From NCBI GenBank assembly GCA_027858855.1, contig JAQIBV010000021.1:128816-192815 (forward strand): DNA of 64,000 nucleotides, read 5' to 3'. Within the stretch, counting starts at the first letter, position 1; every line of letters begins with the position of its first letter. This document shows, in pieces, positions 46,713-55,144 of the stretch. Below the pieces are notes generated by a model that worked only from the letters and a program-made list of their open reading frames with translations, had not been told where the DNA came from and searched no databases. Origin of the DNA: Spirochaetota bacterium (GTDB lineage: Bacteria > Spirochaetota > UBA4802 > JAFGJZ01). The translations under genes were made by a program, and so were the position numbers.

Positions 46713-47236
46713 TGAGAAAGCATTCAAAAATTTCATGTTATTATCTAATATTGTTTTTACTAGTTTCCTGTAAAACTGTTCCCCTGAAACAGCAGACAGA
46801 TTATATTAATTATGAAGACGGAAAAAGTCGATACAGCGTTGAGTCTGAATATCTTTCATGTTTGGAGGTAAATGCTAATAAAAAAGATGATTATATCTTT
46901 TTTGAACTTGTTTCAAAGTCGAATGAGAAGCTGGATAAAGCTGTTAAGCAGGCCGATAAAGATCTGAAGACTGCCCTGGTCTACAGGTTGAAATCTATTT
47001 TTCAGAAAAAGTTAAAAATCAGGGTCTATGAAGTATGGGACATGAATCGAATAACTTTGCCCGCAACTTACCGTCATTTTTATAAAAAAACACCTGATGG
47101 ATATGAAATTAAGAGTGTAGCAGTTTTTTTGAGAAAAGATGCCGAACCATTGGCTTTGTTAAAATATATGCCTTTAGAGTACAAGCTACCGTTTCTAAAA
47201 GAGATGGAGATAGAATACAGAAAAATCTATAATTAG
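46712..47236 (+). CDS. Hypothetical lipoprotein
   Basis: The 174-residue protein has a signal peptide with lipobox LLVSC (about Cys20). The mature chain is charged and alpha/beta (NEKLDKAVKQADKDLKTALVYRLKS, KIRVYEVWDMNRITLP); I do not recognise it. Its ATG overlaps the phosphatase stop (TAATG), so it is coupled to that gene and probably the last member of the operon. A very long hairpin follows. Confidence 0.65.
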   Translation: MRKHSKISCYYLILFLLVSCKTVPLKQQTDYINYEDGKSRYSVESEYLSCLEVNANKKDDYIFFELVSKSNEKLDKAVKQADKDLKTALVYRLKSIFQKKLKIRVYEVWDMNRITLPATYRHFYKKTPDGYEIKSVAVFLRKDAEPLALLKYMPLEYKLPFLKEMEIEYRKIYN

Positions 47237-47253
47237 ATGTTTTTGATCCCCCG

Positions 47254-47307
47254 CCAAACTCTGACTAATCAAAAAGTTTAGAAGCTTTTTCATTAGTCAG
47301 AGTTTGG
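47254..47307. terminator. Long perfect hairpin between convergent operons
   Basis: CCAAACTCTGACTAAT (47254-47269) pairs perfectly with ATTAGTCAGAGTTTGG (47292-47307). Inside, AAAAAG and CTTTTT pair again after a single C-C mismatch, leaving an 8-base loop. Position between convergent genes suggests a shared terminator, although no T tract follows either side. Confidence 0.55.
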
Positions 47308-47472
47308 TCAATTACAACTTCTGAAAAGCACTTATATTAATGAGAATTTTTCTCGCTAGTACTCGAAAAAGCGTAAAAATATTTTACTTTAAAGACAGCT
47401 CTAATATTTCTGATTATTGATAGTGAGAAGTTTTTGCTTATGATGAATTATGATGTTATTTCGAATAACTAT

Positions 47473-48003
47473 TTACTTCTGCTGTTTGGTAAAAAGGCTT
47501 TCCCAAAAACTTAATTCTTCGGGAGAGAGATTTTCTATATCGGGCTTTTCTTTGGGATCGGGCAAAGGATTTTCAGGTTTTGTTAGTGTTTCAGAAATAA
47601 GCGTTTCAAAGTTTTCGCTGAGAAAGAAGTGTGCTTTATGTCTGTGCACAAAGCTTAAAACCTGTTTGTCTGAAGTTACAACGGTATAGTCTCCAGGTGA
47701 ACGAGTCTGTTTAATAAAATCCATTATTACGGTATCTGCTGTCTGATCCAGAGAAAAAGTAATTTTGATTTTTCCACGGTTTTCAGTTCTGGTATTTACG
47801 CCTTCTTCTTTTTTCCCGTCATAAACGATATGTATATGCTTTCCGCTTTTTTTTTGATATTTATTTAAAATTTCTACAAGGCCATCCATAGCTCTTTTTA
47901 GTTCTGAATGCCGCATAAAGGTATGTAAAGTTTCAAATTTATAAATTAGATTGAATCCATCGATAACGAGGCGTTTTGTTAGCAGTTCTTTTTTTTTGGC
48001 CAC
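47473..48003 (-). CDS. NYN-domain (YacP/Rae1-like) putative endoribonuclease
   Basis: The 176-residue protein is an NYN/PIN-like domain: RLVIDGFNLIYKF with the first catalytic Asp, IHIVYDGKKEE, QTADTVIMDFIKQ and DYTVVTSDKQVLSFVHRH with further acidic residues. B. subtilis Rae1 (YacP) cleaves mRNA on the ribosome. A C-terminal extension LSPEELSFWESLF looks like a short docking helix. It is the last gene of a leftward four-gene unit, six bases after the membrane protein gene. Confidence 0.8.
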   Translation of the reverse strand: MAKKKELLTKRLVIDGFNLIYKFETLHTFMRHSELKRAMDGLVEILNKYQKKSGKHIHIVYDGKKEEGVNTRTENRGKIKITFSLDQTADTVIMDFIKQTRSPGDYTVVTSDKQVLSFVHRHKAHFFLSENFETLISETLTKPENPLPDPKEKPDIENLSPEELSFWESLFTKQQK

Positions 48004-48009
48004 AGTTGA

Positions 48010-48381
48010 TTACTCGTTTGTGTCTGGTTTTTTATTTATAGCATCCGTGTTCTCGGTTTTTTCAAGATCTTCTTGTAGTGACTCAATAATTTTCTGTTTA
48101 GCTTCGGTTCTGATTTTTTCACTCTGAGTGTTAACAAAATCATCGTACAGCTCTTTTGCATCCTCAGTAGAGCGTATGTTAAAGAGTGCCCGGAATGTCT
48201 CGCCCGAAATTACCTCAATTCTGTAGAGATAAACGGAAAGAATAATGAACGAGATAAGAAGAGCAATAATTATGTTTTTGAGTTTTTTTATTATATATAG
48301 GCACACTGCTACAAGTGCGACAAAACCGGCAAAGGCAAAATAGGGGTTGTGGGCAAAAAGATTTTGAATGGTTTCCTGCAT
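48010..48381 (-). CDS. Small membrane protein with cytoplasmic/periplasmic charged tail
   Basis: The 123-residue protein has two membrane helices (about 14-31 and 37-52, NIIIALLISFIILSVYLY) and a charged helical C-terminal tail (SEKIRTEAKQKIIESLQEDLEK). No family recognised. It lies three bases after the propeller-like gene and six before the NYN gene, so it is probably translated with them. The ATG is preceded by a weak AGAAAATG site. Confidence 0.6.
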   Translation of the reverse strand: MQETIQNLFAHNPYFAFAGFVALVAVCLYIIKKLKNIIIALLISFIILSVYLYRIEVISGETFRALFNIRSTEDAKELYDDFVNTQSEKIRTEAKQKIIESLQEDLEKTENTDAINKKPDTNE

Positions 48382-48384
48382 TTT

Positions 48385-49599
48385 CTAATCCATAATTTTT
48401 ATATAAATATCAATTTTTTTCTGCAAGTAGTTTCTGCTGTAACTGTTTTCCTGTACGGAATAGTCGGCTTGAATTATTTTGTATTGATTAAGTATTTCCC
48501 GTGCATTCTGATTCAGTTCCCGTTTGTGCTGTTTAATAGAAGTCAGGCTTGTTAGAAATAGATTTCTGTTATAAAGAGATAAAAAGTAGTTTCCTGATGG
48601 AGAGAAAAGAATATCTTCACCTTCCATTGGCATAAATCGCAACATATTGTTTGTTTTATAATAATAACTTATAATGCCGTCTTGTAAAAAAGTTATATAG
48701 TTATCATATGGAGTATGTGTGATATTGGTATTTAAGGACCGTTTTACAAGGTTGAAATTTGACTTTGTAATGGCGTTATAGACGAAAACACTATAGTTAC
48801 CCAGATAACCACCACGATAAGAGAAGTGATTATTGTCTATCCAGGTGATTTCTCTTGCAGAGGTAATACCTGAAACTTTTGTGAAATTGTTTTTGTGGTA
48901 CAGATAAGCCTTATAGCTGCCTCCTCCCCCATTTATAAATAATATTTTATCGTCCATGGGTGAAGGAAATATGAGGGTTGTGTTTTTCGAAGAAAAGAGA
49001 TGAGAGTATTGTCTTTTGGGGATGATGAGTTTTTCACGACGTTGATCTGGAAAGTACTGGCAAATACCTCTTTCTGTCTCATAAAATATTGTGTCTCCGT
49101 AAAATGAAACTGTAAAATCTGTAAGTACCGTGTTAGACCTTCGTGTGTGATAACTGTTTTTTCGTAAATTTACAATGACAAGTTGATTTTTTATTGAGCG
49201 GCCGTTTATTATCAGGTTTTTTAAAAAAAGAAAATGCCCATTTTGCGATAATTTTGCGTGAATAATAGCGCCATTAATTTTATGTAAGCGGCGTCGAATT
49301 CGTGATGCAGGATAATACTCATAAACATAGTTAACGTCTGAATTTATATACTCTTTTACATAAACCAACCTTTTTCCTGATGACCAGCCGGCAAACATGA
49401 CACGATTATCAATTGTTGTGGCTTTTGTAATCTTATATGCATTTAATTTAAGGTTGATCAACCTCTTATAGGATGAAGAGTCATTATTAATATAGATTTC
49501 ATCCAGATTTATATCTCGAGATGAAACGGACAAAGGAATTAATAAAATAAAAAAAAGGAGACAAACTTTCGTAAGTCTCCTTAAACAAAGAATAATCAT
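48385..49599 (-). CDS. Exported propeller-like hypothetical protein
   Basis: The 404-residue protein has an N-terminal signal (VCLLFFILLIPLSVSS) and then about 350 residues of repeating beta strands separated by short turns (RVMFAGWSSGKRLVYVKEY, NGHFLFLKNLIING, ITWIDNNHFSYRGGYLGNYSVFVY, DNYITFLQDGIISYYY, GEDILFSPSGNYFLSL), consistent with a TolB-like six- or seven-bladed propeller. Family not recognised. Its signal-peptide codons coincide with an intrinsic-terminator-like structure (49549-49582), which may tune its expression relative to the upstream LysM gene. Confidence 0.6.
   Translation of the reverse strand: MIILCLRRLTKVCLLFFILLIPLSVSSRDINLDEIYINNDSSSYKRLINLKLNAYKITKATTIDNRVMFAGWSSGKRLVYVKEYINSDVNYVYEYYPASRIRRRLHKINGAIIHAKLSQNGHFLFLKNLIINGRSIKNQLVIVNLRKNSYHTRRSNTVLTDFTVSFYGDTIFYETERGICQYFPDQRREKLIIPKRQYSHLFSSKNTTLIFPSPMDDKILFINGGGGSYKAYLYHKNNFTKVSGITSAREITWIDNNHFSYRGGYLGNYSVFVYNAITKSNFNLVKRSLNTNITHTPYDNYITFLQDGIISYYYKTNNMLRFMPMEGEDILFSPSGNYFLSLYNRNLFLTSLTSIKQHKRELNQNAREILNQYKIIQADYSVQENSYSRNYLQKKIDIYIKIMD
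49549..49582 (-). terminator. Terminator-like structure inside a signal-peptide coding region
   Basis: On the - strand AAGGAGAC, a 12-base loop and GTCTCCTT form an 8-bp stem followed by eight T residues. It lies about 30 bases past the LysM gene's stop and inside codons 6-18 of the next gene. Confidence 0.6.
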
Positions 49600-49612
49600 A
49601 TATTTACCGATA

Positions 49613-51301
49613 CTATCTTTTCTCAGGAGTAGTTGTTATTTCACTACTAGTTGACGAGTCTGTTCTGTCACCATCTTTTTTGCTTTTGGTAGATGGAATA
49701 ACAAATTTTTGACCCGGAAAAATAAGATCAGGATCTTTAATTTTGTCACGGTTTGCTGAGTAGATTAATGGCCATAGCTCAGCTTTTTTATAGAAGCGCC
49801 ATGCAATTTTCCAAAGACAGTCTCGATCCGCTTTGTTGAGAACAACTGTATACTCTTTTGGAAAGCCGTCGGCATCTGTAGCATAAGAGTCGTCGGTCGA
49901 TGAATCTTCGTCAGTTAAATCGTCTCCGGTTATCACGACATCCTTTGAAAGCATAATGGCGTCAAGTGCGGCAAGTGCAGCATCAGCCTTGCTTTCGGCA
50001 GAATCGATTCTTTCTGATGAATAGTCATCGCGGGCGCCAGCAATGGTTGTTTCGGTTTTAGCAATAGGATCGGCATGTTTGCTTGCAAGTTCACTGTCCT
50101 TTTTTACTGAAATAAGAGTGTCTTCTGCTGTTTCAATCTTTTTAAGTACGAGATACTTATGACCCTTAGCATCTGCAATTTCAAGAGCTTTTTCTGCGCG
50201 CTCGATGTTGTCGACTGCCGGTTTAATTTCATTTTTTGCCAAAGAACCTTCGGCGGCTGTCAGTGTTGAAGCCATGATAGAGAGCTCTTCAGGAGCATAC
50301 TCTTTACCATTTCGAAGTTCATGCTCTCTGTGAGCGTCCCGTAAATCGGCAATTCTGGTTTTAAGAGCCGGAATTTTAGCAAGACTATCGCTTTTGGCTT
50401 TTGTAGCAAGTTCAAGAGCCTTTTCTGCTCTTACTGTTGAATCCATAAATTCAGCTTTAGAGTTATGGGTTTTAGCGGCATCCAGTTCTGTTTTCGCAAC
50501 GGAAAGAGATGCGGCAGCAAATTTTTCGGCCATTACCCGCTGGGCTTCATCTATCTCTTTCTGAGCCGCAGCCATGGCGCTTCGAGCCATTTTCGAAAGA
50601 GCTGAATTTAAGGTGCGTTTTGCGCCTTCTATTTCAGAGTATCCCTTTCTAATGTTACTTTCTGTGAGTGATTTGTCTGCAGCTGTAAGCATTGTGTTGG
50701 CACTGTTCAGTTCTGCAGTTGCAGCAGATGAAGATTTAAGTTTACGCGCATCTTCAATCTGTTTTTTTATCTCAGCAATTTGAGTTTTAAGATTTGGAAT
50801 CTCTTTTAAAGCGGCTTCGTAAGATTCGGTGGCAAGTTTTTTTGCTTCAATAGCTTCATCGTGAGCTGCAATATAGTCTTTACCGTTATAAGTTTTAATT
50901 GCTCCGTTAAGAGAAGCAGTAGCCTTGTCGTGTTCGGGTTTGGCAAACTCTGAGGCCATAACAGAATTTGCTTTAGCATACTCTGCTTTTGCTTCATTGA
51001 TTTTTGCAAGTGCTCGAGGTGGAAGAGCATCACGTTTTGCTGTTTCGGCCATTGTAAGTGCTTCTTTGGCCTTCTCTTTTGCTTCATCAGTCTCTTTTTC
51101 CATTACATGAGCGTTTGCTTCTTTAAGAAGCTCGGTAGCCCTTTCATAGCTTCTTCTGGAAAATTTGCTGGCCTCGAATTTTTCCGCTTCGCTTATGGCA
51201 AGTTTTGCTCTTGTCATCTCTTTGATTGGCACTTCAAGAGCGCAGGAAAAAAACAGAAACAGAATAAGAGAAGCTATAATTCCCTTTTGAATATTACGCA
51301 T
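49613..51301 (-). CDS. Ala/Glu-rich helical lipoprotein with C-terminal LysM domain
   Basis: The 562-residue protein has a lipoprotein signal (FLFFSC, about Cys20), then about 430 residues of repeated Ala/Lys/Glu-rich helices (KLAISEAEKFEASKFSRRSY, MASEFAKPEHDKATASLNGAI, MAEKFAAASLSVAKTELDAA) resembling DUF4398-type coiled coil. A LysM peptidoglycan-binding motif follows near residues 485-540 (YTVVLNKADRDCLWKIAWRFYKKAELWPLIYSANRDKI, PGQKFVIP). Similar lipoproteins (treponemal Tmp type) are common in spirochaetes. The start at 51301 is chosen because GGAGG lies five bases upstream. It probably tethers the outer membrane or periplasm to the cell wall and heads a four-gene unit. Confidence 0.82.
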   Translation of the reverse strand: MRNIQKGIIASLILFLFFSCALEVPIKEMTRAKLAISEAEKFEASKFSRRSYERATELLKEANAHVMEKETDEAKEKAKEALTMAETAKRDALPPRALAKINEAKAEYAKANSVMASEFAKPEHDKATASLNGAIKTYNGKDYIAAHDEAIEAKKLATESYEAALKEIPNLKTQIAEIKKQIEDARKLKSSSAATAELNSANTMLTAADKSLTESNIRKGYSEIEGAKRTLNSALSKMARSAMAAAQKEIDEAQRVMAEKFAAASLSVAKTELDAAKTHNSKAEFMDSTVRAEKALELATKAKSDSLAKIPALKTRIADLRDAHREHELRNGKEYAPEELSIMASTLTAAEGSLAKNEIKPAVDNIERAEKALEIADAKGHKYLVLKKIETAEDTLISVKKDSELASKHADPIAKTETTIAGARDDYSSERIDSAESKADAALAALDAIMLSKDVVITGDDLTDEDSSTDDSYATDADGFPKEYTVVLNKADRDCLWKIAWRFYKKAELWPLIYSANRDKIKDPDLIFPGQKFVIPSTKSKKDGDRTDSSTSSEITTTPEKR

Positions 51302-51562
51302 AAATTCCTCCATTAATTCTCTATAGAATAGACCATAACTGGTTTATAACAACAATATGGAATATCCCTTTTTTCTTTTAAAATTCCGGTTTCATGTAAA
51401 GAGTACCATTGACCGTCTGTATTAATCAATAAATATAAGATTAATTAAAAAAAAAATAGCTAAAAAAATAAATTAGATTATTATTTGAAATCTTTCAATA
51501 AAAAAATAGATCTTATAAAATAAAATGGAAGTAAAGAGACATAAAAGGTGGTTGGCAGTAGT

Positions 51563-52261
51563 TTAAATGCCTTTTATTGAACAGTTTTTTGCAAAAGTCA
51601 GGATAGATTTTCGAAAGGACTCAAGTTCCTGTTTCGAGAAAGGGTATAGGTCAGAGAAGGCGGGATCCAGAGTATTATCCGGGATAAACTGTTGAATATG
51701 ATAGTTAGTGACTGTACCTACAGCAGCTTTAATTTCTTCGAGATCTTCAATAGACATAAACCCGGGAACAGCTGTAGTTCTTAATTCATAATCAACTCCA
51801 TAGTCTTTAATGATTGAAAGTGTTTGCAAAACTTTGCTGAAATCTATCTCTACAGCAGTAAGAGTGCTGTATTTTGCCGGGGATGTCTTAATGTCAAGAG
51901 CGATCATATCAATCAGATTCTCTTCGAGGGCACTCTTAACTATATCTGGATTTAAACCATTTGTATCAAGTTTCACTGAAAACCCAGGCAGGGTTTTCAG
52001 CTCTTTAAGGAAGGGTAACAAACCTTTGTATATTGTAGGTTCTCCACCCGAAATTGTAACGGCATCAATAAGGTTTTGACGTTTCTTCAGAATTGATAAA
52101 ATATCTTCTGAGGAGTAGCTTTCAAGAGCATCGGCATTGTTTACCAGATCTCCATTATAGCAGTATCCGCATTTGAGGTTGCACCCACCGACAAAAAGGA
52201 CTGTGCATACCCGACCGGGATAGTTAACTACTGAAGTTTTATAAATTCCGTTGAAAGTCAC
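51563..52261 (-). CDS. nrdG: Anaerobic ribonucleotide reductase activating radical SAM protein NrdG
   Basis: The 232-residue radical SAM enzyme carries the cluster motif CNLKCGYC (Cys27, Cys31, Cys34), VTISGGEPT and a downstream LKTLPGFSVKLDTNGLNP strand. It generates the glycyl radical on the class III ribonucleotide reductase. It is the last gene of the nrdD - glycyl-radical-tail - nrdG unit, starting three bases after the small tail gene. The form is longer than E. coli NrdG (154 residues) and resembles the pyruvate-formate-lyase-activase-like NrdG2 group. Confidence 0.92.
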   Translation of the reverse strand: MTFNGIYKTSVVNYPGRVCTVLFVGGCNLKCGYCYNGDLVNNADALESYSSEDILSILKKRQNLIDAVTISGGEPTIYKGLLPFLKELKTLPGFSVKLDTNGLNPDIVKSALEENLIDMIALDIKTSPAKYSTLTAVEIDFSKVLQTLSIIKDYGVDYELRTTAVPGFMSIEDLEEIKAAVGTVTNYHIQQFIPDNTLDPAFSDLYPFSKQELESFRKSILTFAKNCSIKGI

Positions 52262-52264
52262 TGG

Positions 52265-52405
52265 TTACAGGCTTTTGCAGGTTGAAGCAATTTCAAGCTC
52301 TTTGCGGTCAAAAAATTCTTCACGTTTTCCATGGTTCCATTGAGAAACCGGACGGTAATATCCGACAACGCGGGAGTAAACTTCTACTGGTACTTCTTTT
52401 TTCAT
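52265..52405 (-). CDS. Separate glycyl-radical tail of class III ribonucleotide reductase
   Basis: The 46-residue protein MKKEVPVEVYSRVVGYYRPV... continues WNHGKREEFFDRKELE, matching the extreme C-terminus of NrdD with the radical glycine in RVVGY (Gly15). The main reductase gene just upstream stops before this motif. The ATG at 52405 has its own CAGGAG site seven bases away, and the reading frame differs from that of the main gene. Thus it looks like a genuine separate subunit, although an ancient frameshift cannot be excluded. It lies three bases before nrdG. Confidence 0.85.
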   Translation of the reverse strand: MKKEVPVEVYSRVVGYYRPVSQWNHGKREEFFDRKELEIASTCKSL

Positions 52406-52466
52406 GAAAATCTCCTGATTGGTATAGATAGATGTAGTATACTTTAGGTGCTGCATATAAGGCTGT

Positions 52467-54548
52467 TTAATTTGTGTCTATTCGACGGGCAGAGATAATC
52501 TCGTCGTTGCTGTTGCTATGAGCAATTTCTATGCCATACTGTTCAAGATCCTCTTCTGTGTGTTCATATGGGCAGAACTTGTGGGTTCCCGGTATATATC
52601 CATGAACAGGACAGATGCTGAATGTAGGAGTAAGTGAAAAATAGGGTAAACGATATGACTCTGCAATTTTTCGAACAAGCAGTTTTGCCATATTAGGGTC
52701 ATCAATGTTTTCACCTAAAAAAGCGTGAACAACAGTTCCTCCAGTGAATTTTACCTGAAGATCGTCCTGGTGCTCGAGTATTTCGAAAATATCATCTGTA
52801 TGATTAACCGGAAGGTGAACCGAATTTGTATAGTAGGGTTCGTTTGCTCCCGATGTAATAATTTCAGGGAAATCCTCTTTATCCTTTCTTGCAAAACGGT
52901 AGGTTACTCCTTCAGCCGGTGTGGCTTCAAGATTATAAAGATTACCTGTTGATTCCTGATACCCAAGAATACGGTCTCTCATAAAGTCCAGAACATCAAG
53001 AGCAAATTGACGTCCCTTTTCTGTCGCAATTGTCTCTCCCAAAAGGTTTAAACATGCTTCGTTCATCCCTACCAGACCAATTGTAGAGAAGTGGTTTAAC
53101 CAGTACTGCCCGTTTCGTTTAAAGATATCACGAAGATAGAACTTTGTATAAGGATAGAGGTTGTCCTTCGTAAAGTTTTCCAAAACCTTTCTTTTGATTT
53201 CAAGGGTGGTTCGTGATTTATCCATAAGTCCGGCAAGACCTGTAAAAAAGTCCTCTTTTGACGGGCTTTTGTAGGCCAAGCGTGGAAGATTTATAGTAAC
53301 AACACCTATGCTACCTGTTAGGGGATTTGCACCGAATAGCCCCCCTCCCCGGCTTCGTAGCTCACGGTTATCGAGTCTTAATCGGCAACACATAGAACGG
53401 GCATCCTCTGGGCTCATGTCGGAGTTTATGAAGTTGGCGAAATAGGGAATGCCATACTTTGATGTCATCTCCCAGATTGGAGTGAGCTTTTCATTGTCCC
53501 AGTCAAAATCTTTAGAGATGTTGTAGGTTGGTATAGGGAATGTAAATATCCGTTTCATGGCATCGCCCTCTACCAGGCATTCGGCGAAAGCCTTGTTAAA
53601 AAGATCCATTTCGTCCTGGAACTCTGAGTATTTTTCAGATCGTACTTTGCCTCCGATTACTATATAATCATCAGCAACGGTTGACGGAGGTGTTAGGTCG
53701 AGAGTAACATTTGTAAAGGGTGTTTGAAATCCAACCCGTGTAGGAACGTTCATGTTAAAGAAAAATTCTTGAAGGCACTGTTTAACACGGTCATAGCCTA
53801 GTTGGTCGTAACGGATAAAGGGTGCCAGGTATGTATCAAAGTTGGCGAAAGCCTGAGCTCCAGCCGATTCCCCTTGAAGAGTGTAGAAAAAGTTAACGAC
53901 CTGGCCTAATGCAGTACGAAAATGTCTGGGAGGTGCGCTTTCGATTTTGCCACGAACACCACCAAAACCCTTAATCAGAAGATCTTTCAGGTCCCAGCCA
54001 ACACAGTAGGCGGAAAGTTGACCCAGATCATGAATATGCAGGTCGCACGACTTGTGAAGATCGCTTAATTCAGGCGGATAGATACGGTCAAGCCAGTATT
54101 TTGCGGTAACGGCAGAGGCAATATGGTTATTTAACCCCTGTAAAGAGAAGCTCATGTTGCTGTTTTCGTTTACGCGCCAGTCAGATTGATCCAGGTAGTG
54201 CTCTACAAGTTCAAGGCCTTCGTTGAGGAGATCTTTATTTGAGCGTATTTTTCTATGCTGTTCACGGTAAAGAATATAGGCCTTTGCAACTTTTGCGTGA
54301 CCTTTTTCAATAAGAATTTTTTCAACCAGATCCTGAACATTCTCGACAGTGGGAATACGTCCCTCTTTATAAATAATGCCAAGAATATCAACAGTAGTGT
54401 TTGTTATATCAATAGCCTGATCCTGATCAGAACCTCCAACAGCTTTGGCAGCATTGAAAATTGCCTCTGTGATTTTATCAGGCCGGAATTCGACAACAGA
54501 GCCATCCCGCTTAATGATATAACGAATACTGTTTGGGGCTGGTTTCAT
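52467..54548 (-). CDS. nrdD: Anaerobic (class III) ribonucleoside-triphosphate reductase, large part
   Basis: The 693-residue protein starts with an ATP-cone (residues about 6-100: RYIIKRDGSVVEFRPDKITEAI). The class III catalytic barrel follows, including DLHIHDLGQLSAYCVGWDL, GESAGAQAFANFDTYL, FPIPTYNISKDFDWDN, the conserved CC of SMCCRLRLDNRE (387-388) and GSIGVVTINLPRLAY. Zinc-site cysteines occur in CPVHGYIPGTHKFCPY near the end. The chain stops without the usual RVxGY glycyl-radical motif, which is encoded by the next small gene. The start at 54548 follows CGAGGAA. It makes dNTPs without oxygen, activated by NrdG. Confidence 0.95.
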   Translation of the reverse strand: MKPAPNSIRYIIKRDGSVVEFRPDKITEAIFNAAKAVGGSDQDQAIDITNTTVDILGIIYKEGRIPTVENVQDLVEKILIEKGHAKVAKAYILYREQHRKIRSNKDLLNEGLELVEHYLDQSDWRVNENSNMSFSLQGLNNHIASAVTAKYWLDRIYPPELSDLHKSCDLHIHDLGQLSAYCVGWDLKDLLIKGFGGVRGKIESAPPRHFRTALGQVVNFFYTLQGESAGAQAFANFDTYLAPFIRYDQLGYDRVKQCLQEFFFNMNVPTRVGFQTPFTNVTLDLTPPSTVADDYIVIGGKVRSEKYSEFQDEMDLFNKAFAECLVEGDAMKRIFTFPIPTYNISKDFDWDNEKLTPIWEMTSKYGIPYFANFINSDMSPEDARSMCCRLRLDNRELRSRGGGLFGANPLTGSIGVVTINLPRLAYKSPSKEDFFTGLAGLMDKSRTTLEIKRKVLENFTKDNLYPYTKFYLRDIFKRNGQYWLNHFSTIGLVGMNEACLNLLGETIATEKGRQFALDVLDFMRDRILGYQESTGNLYNLEATPAEGVTYRFARKDKEDFPEIITSGANEPYYTNSVHLPVNHTDDIFEILEHQDDLQVKFTGGTVVHAFLGENIDDPNMAKLLVRKIAESYRLPYFSLTPTFSICPVHGYIPGTHKFCPYEHTEEDLEQYGIEIAHSNSNDEIISARRIDTN

Positions 54549-55144
54549 AGGGGTTCCTCGTAGAAAAAGTTTGATATTATGAAAAATTATGAAAATAATC
54601 AAATGAAATATTTGCAGTTTAGAGGGTTATTGTTACAGTCCCTCATTAATCAAGAAAGAGTGAAAGTAAATCACTCTGTTTAAAAAAGTTATCGCTTAAT
54701 GTCTTACTTATAGAAGGTATTAATAACAAGAAATAGAGAACCCTTATAAGCTGGGGAGCTGTATGGATAAAACCAGAAGCTCTTAATGCTAATAGTAATA
54801 TACAATATGGTATTGGCGGGTGCAGGAAGTACAGTTGAAAGATAGGCCCGCTGTTATGTTTACTTGTTGTTTTTTGCCAGAAGTAAGCGATAACGAGAGG
54901 TTAGTTTTTCGAAATTTTAAGTCAATAAAAAATTATGTCTCAATAAAAAAACTTAACTTATTTCAGAAAACAACCGAATTGTATTATGATAGTAGGTACT
55001 AAGATATTTCAGAGGTATATTTGTAAAGAAATTTTAGGGAAGAGTTTTAAAAACCGATTTTTAATAGAGAAGAATAGGCATGTTCTGGTTTTTTAGCTTT
55101 CTTTTAATGTCTGTTAAAATTAATTCCTTTGTAAGAGGTGTTTT
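54549..55144. other. Divergent intergenic region upstream of nrdD
   Basis: 596 AT-rich bases between divergent genes; it must carry the nrdD promoter. No convincing NrdR box or coding sequence was found. A 60-codon open frame at 54820-55002 lacks a ribosome site and family resemblance. Confidence 0.5.

Noticed and set aside
54820-55002. 60-codon open frame in the nrdD upstream region
   Set aside because: No ribosome site, no family resemblance, and AT-rich composition that gives such frames by chance.
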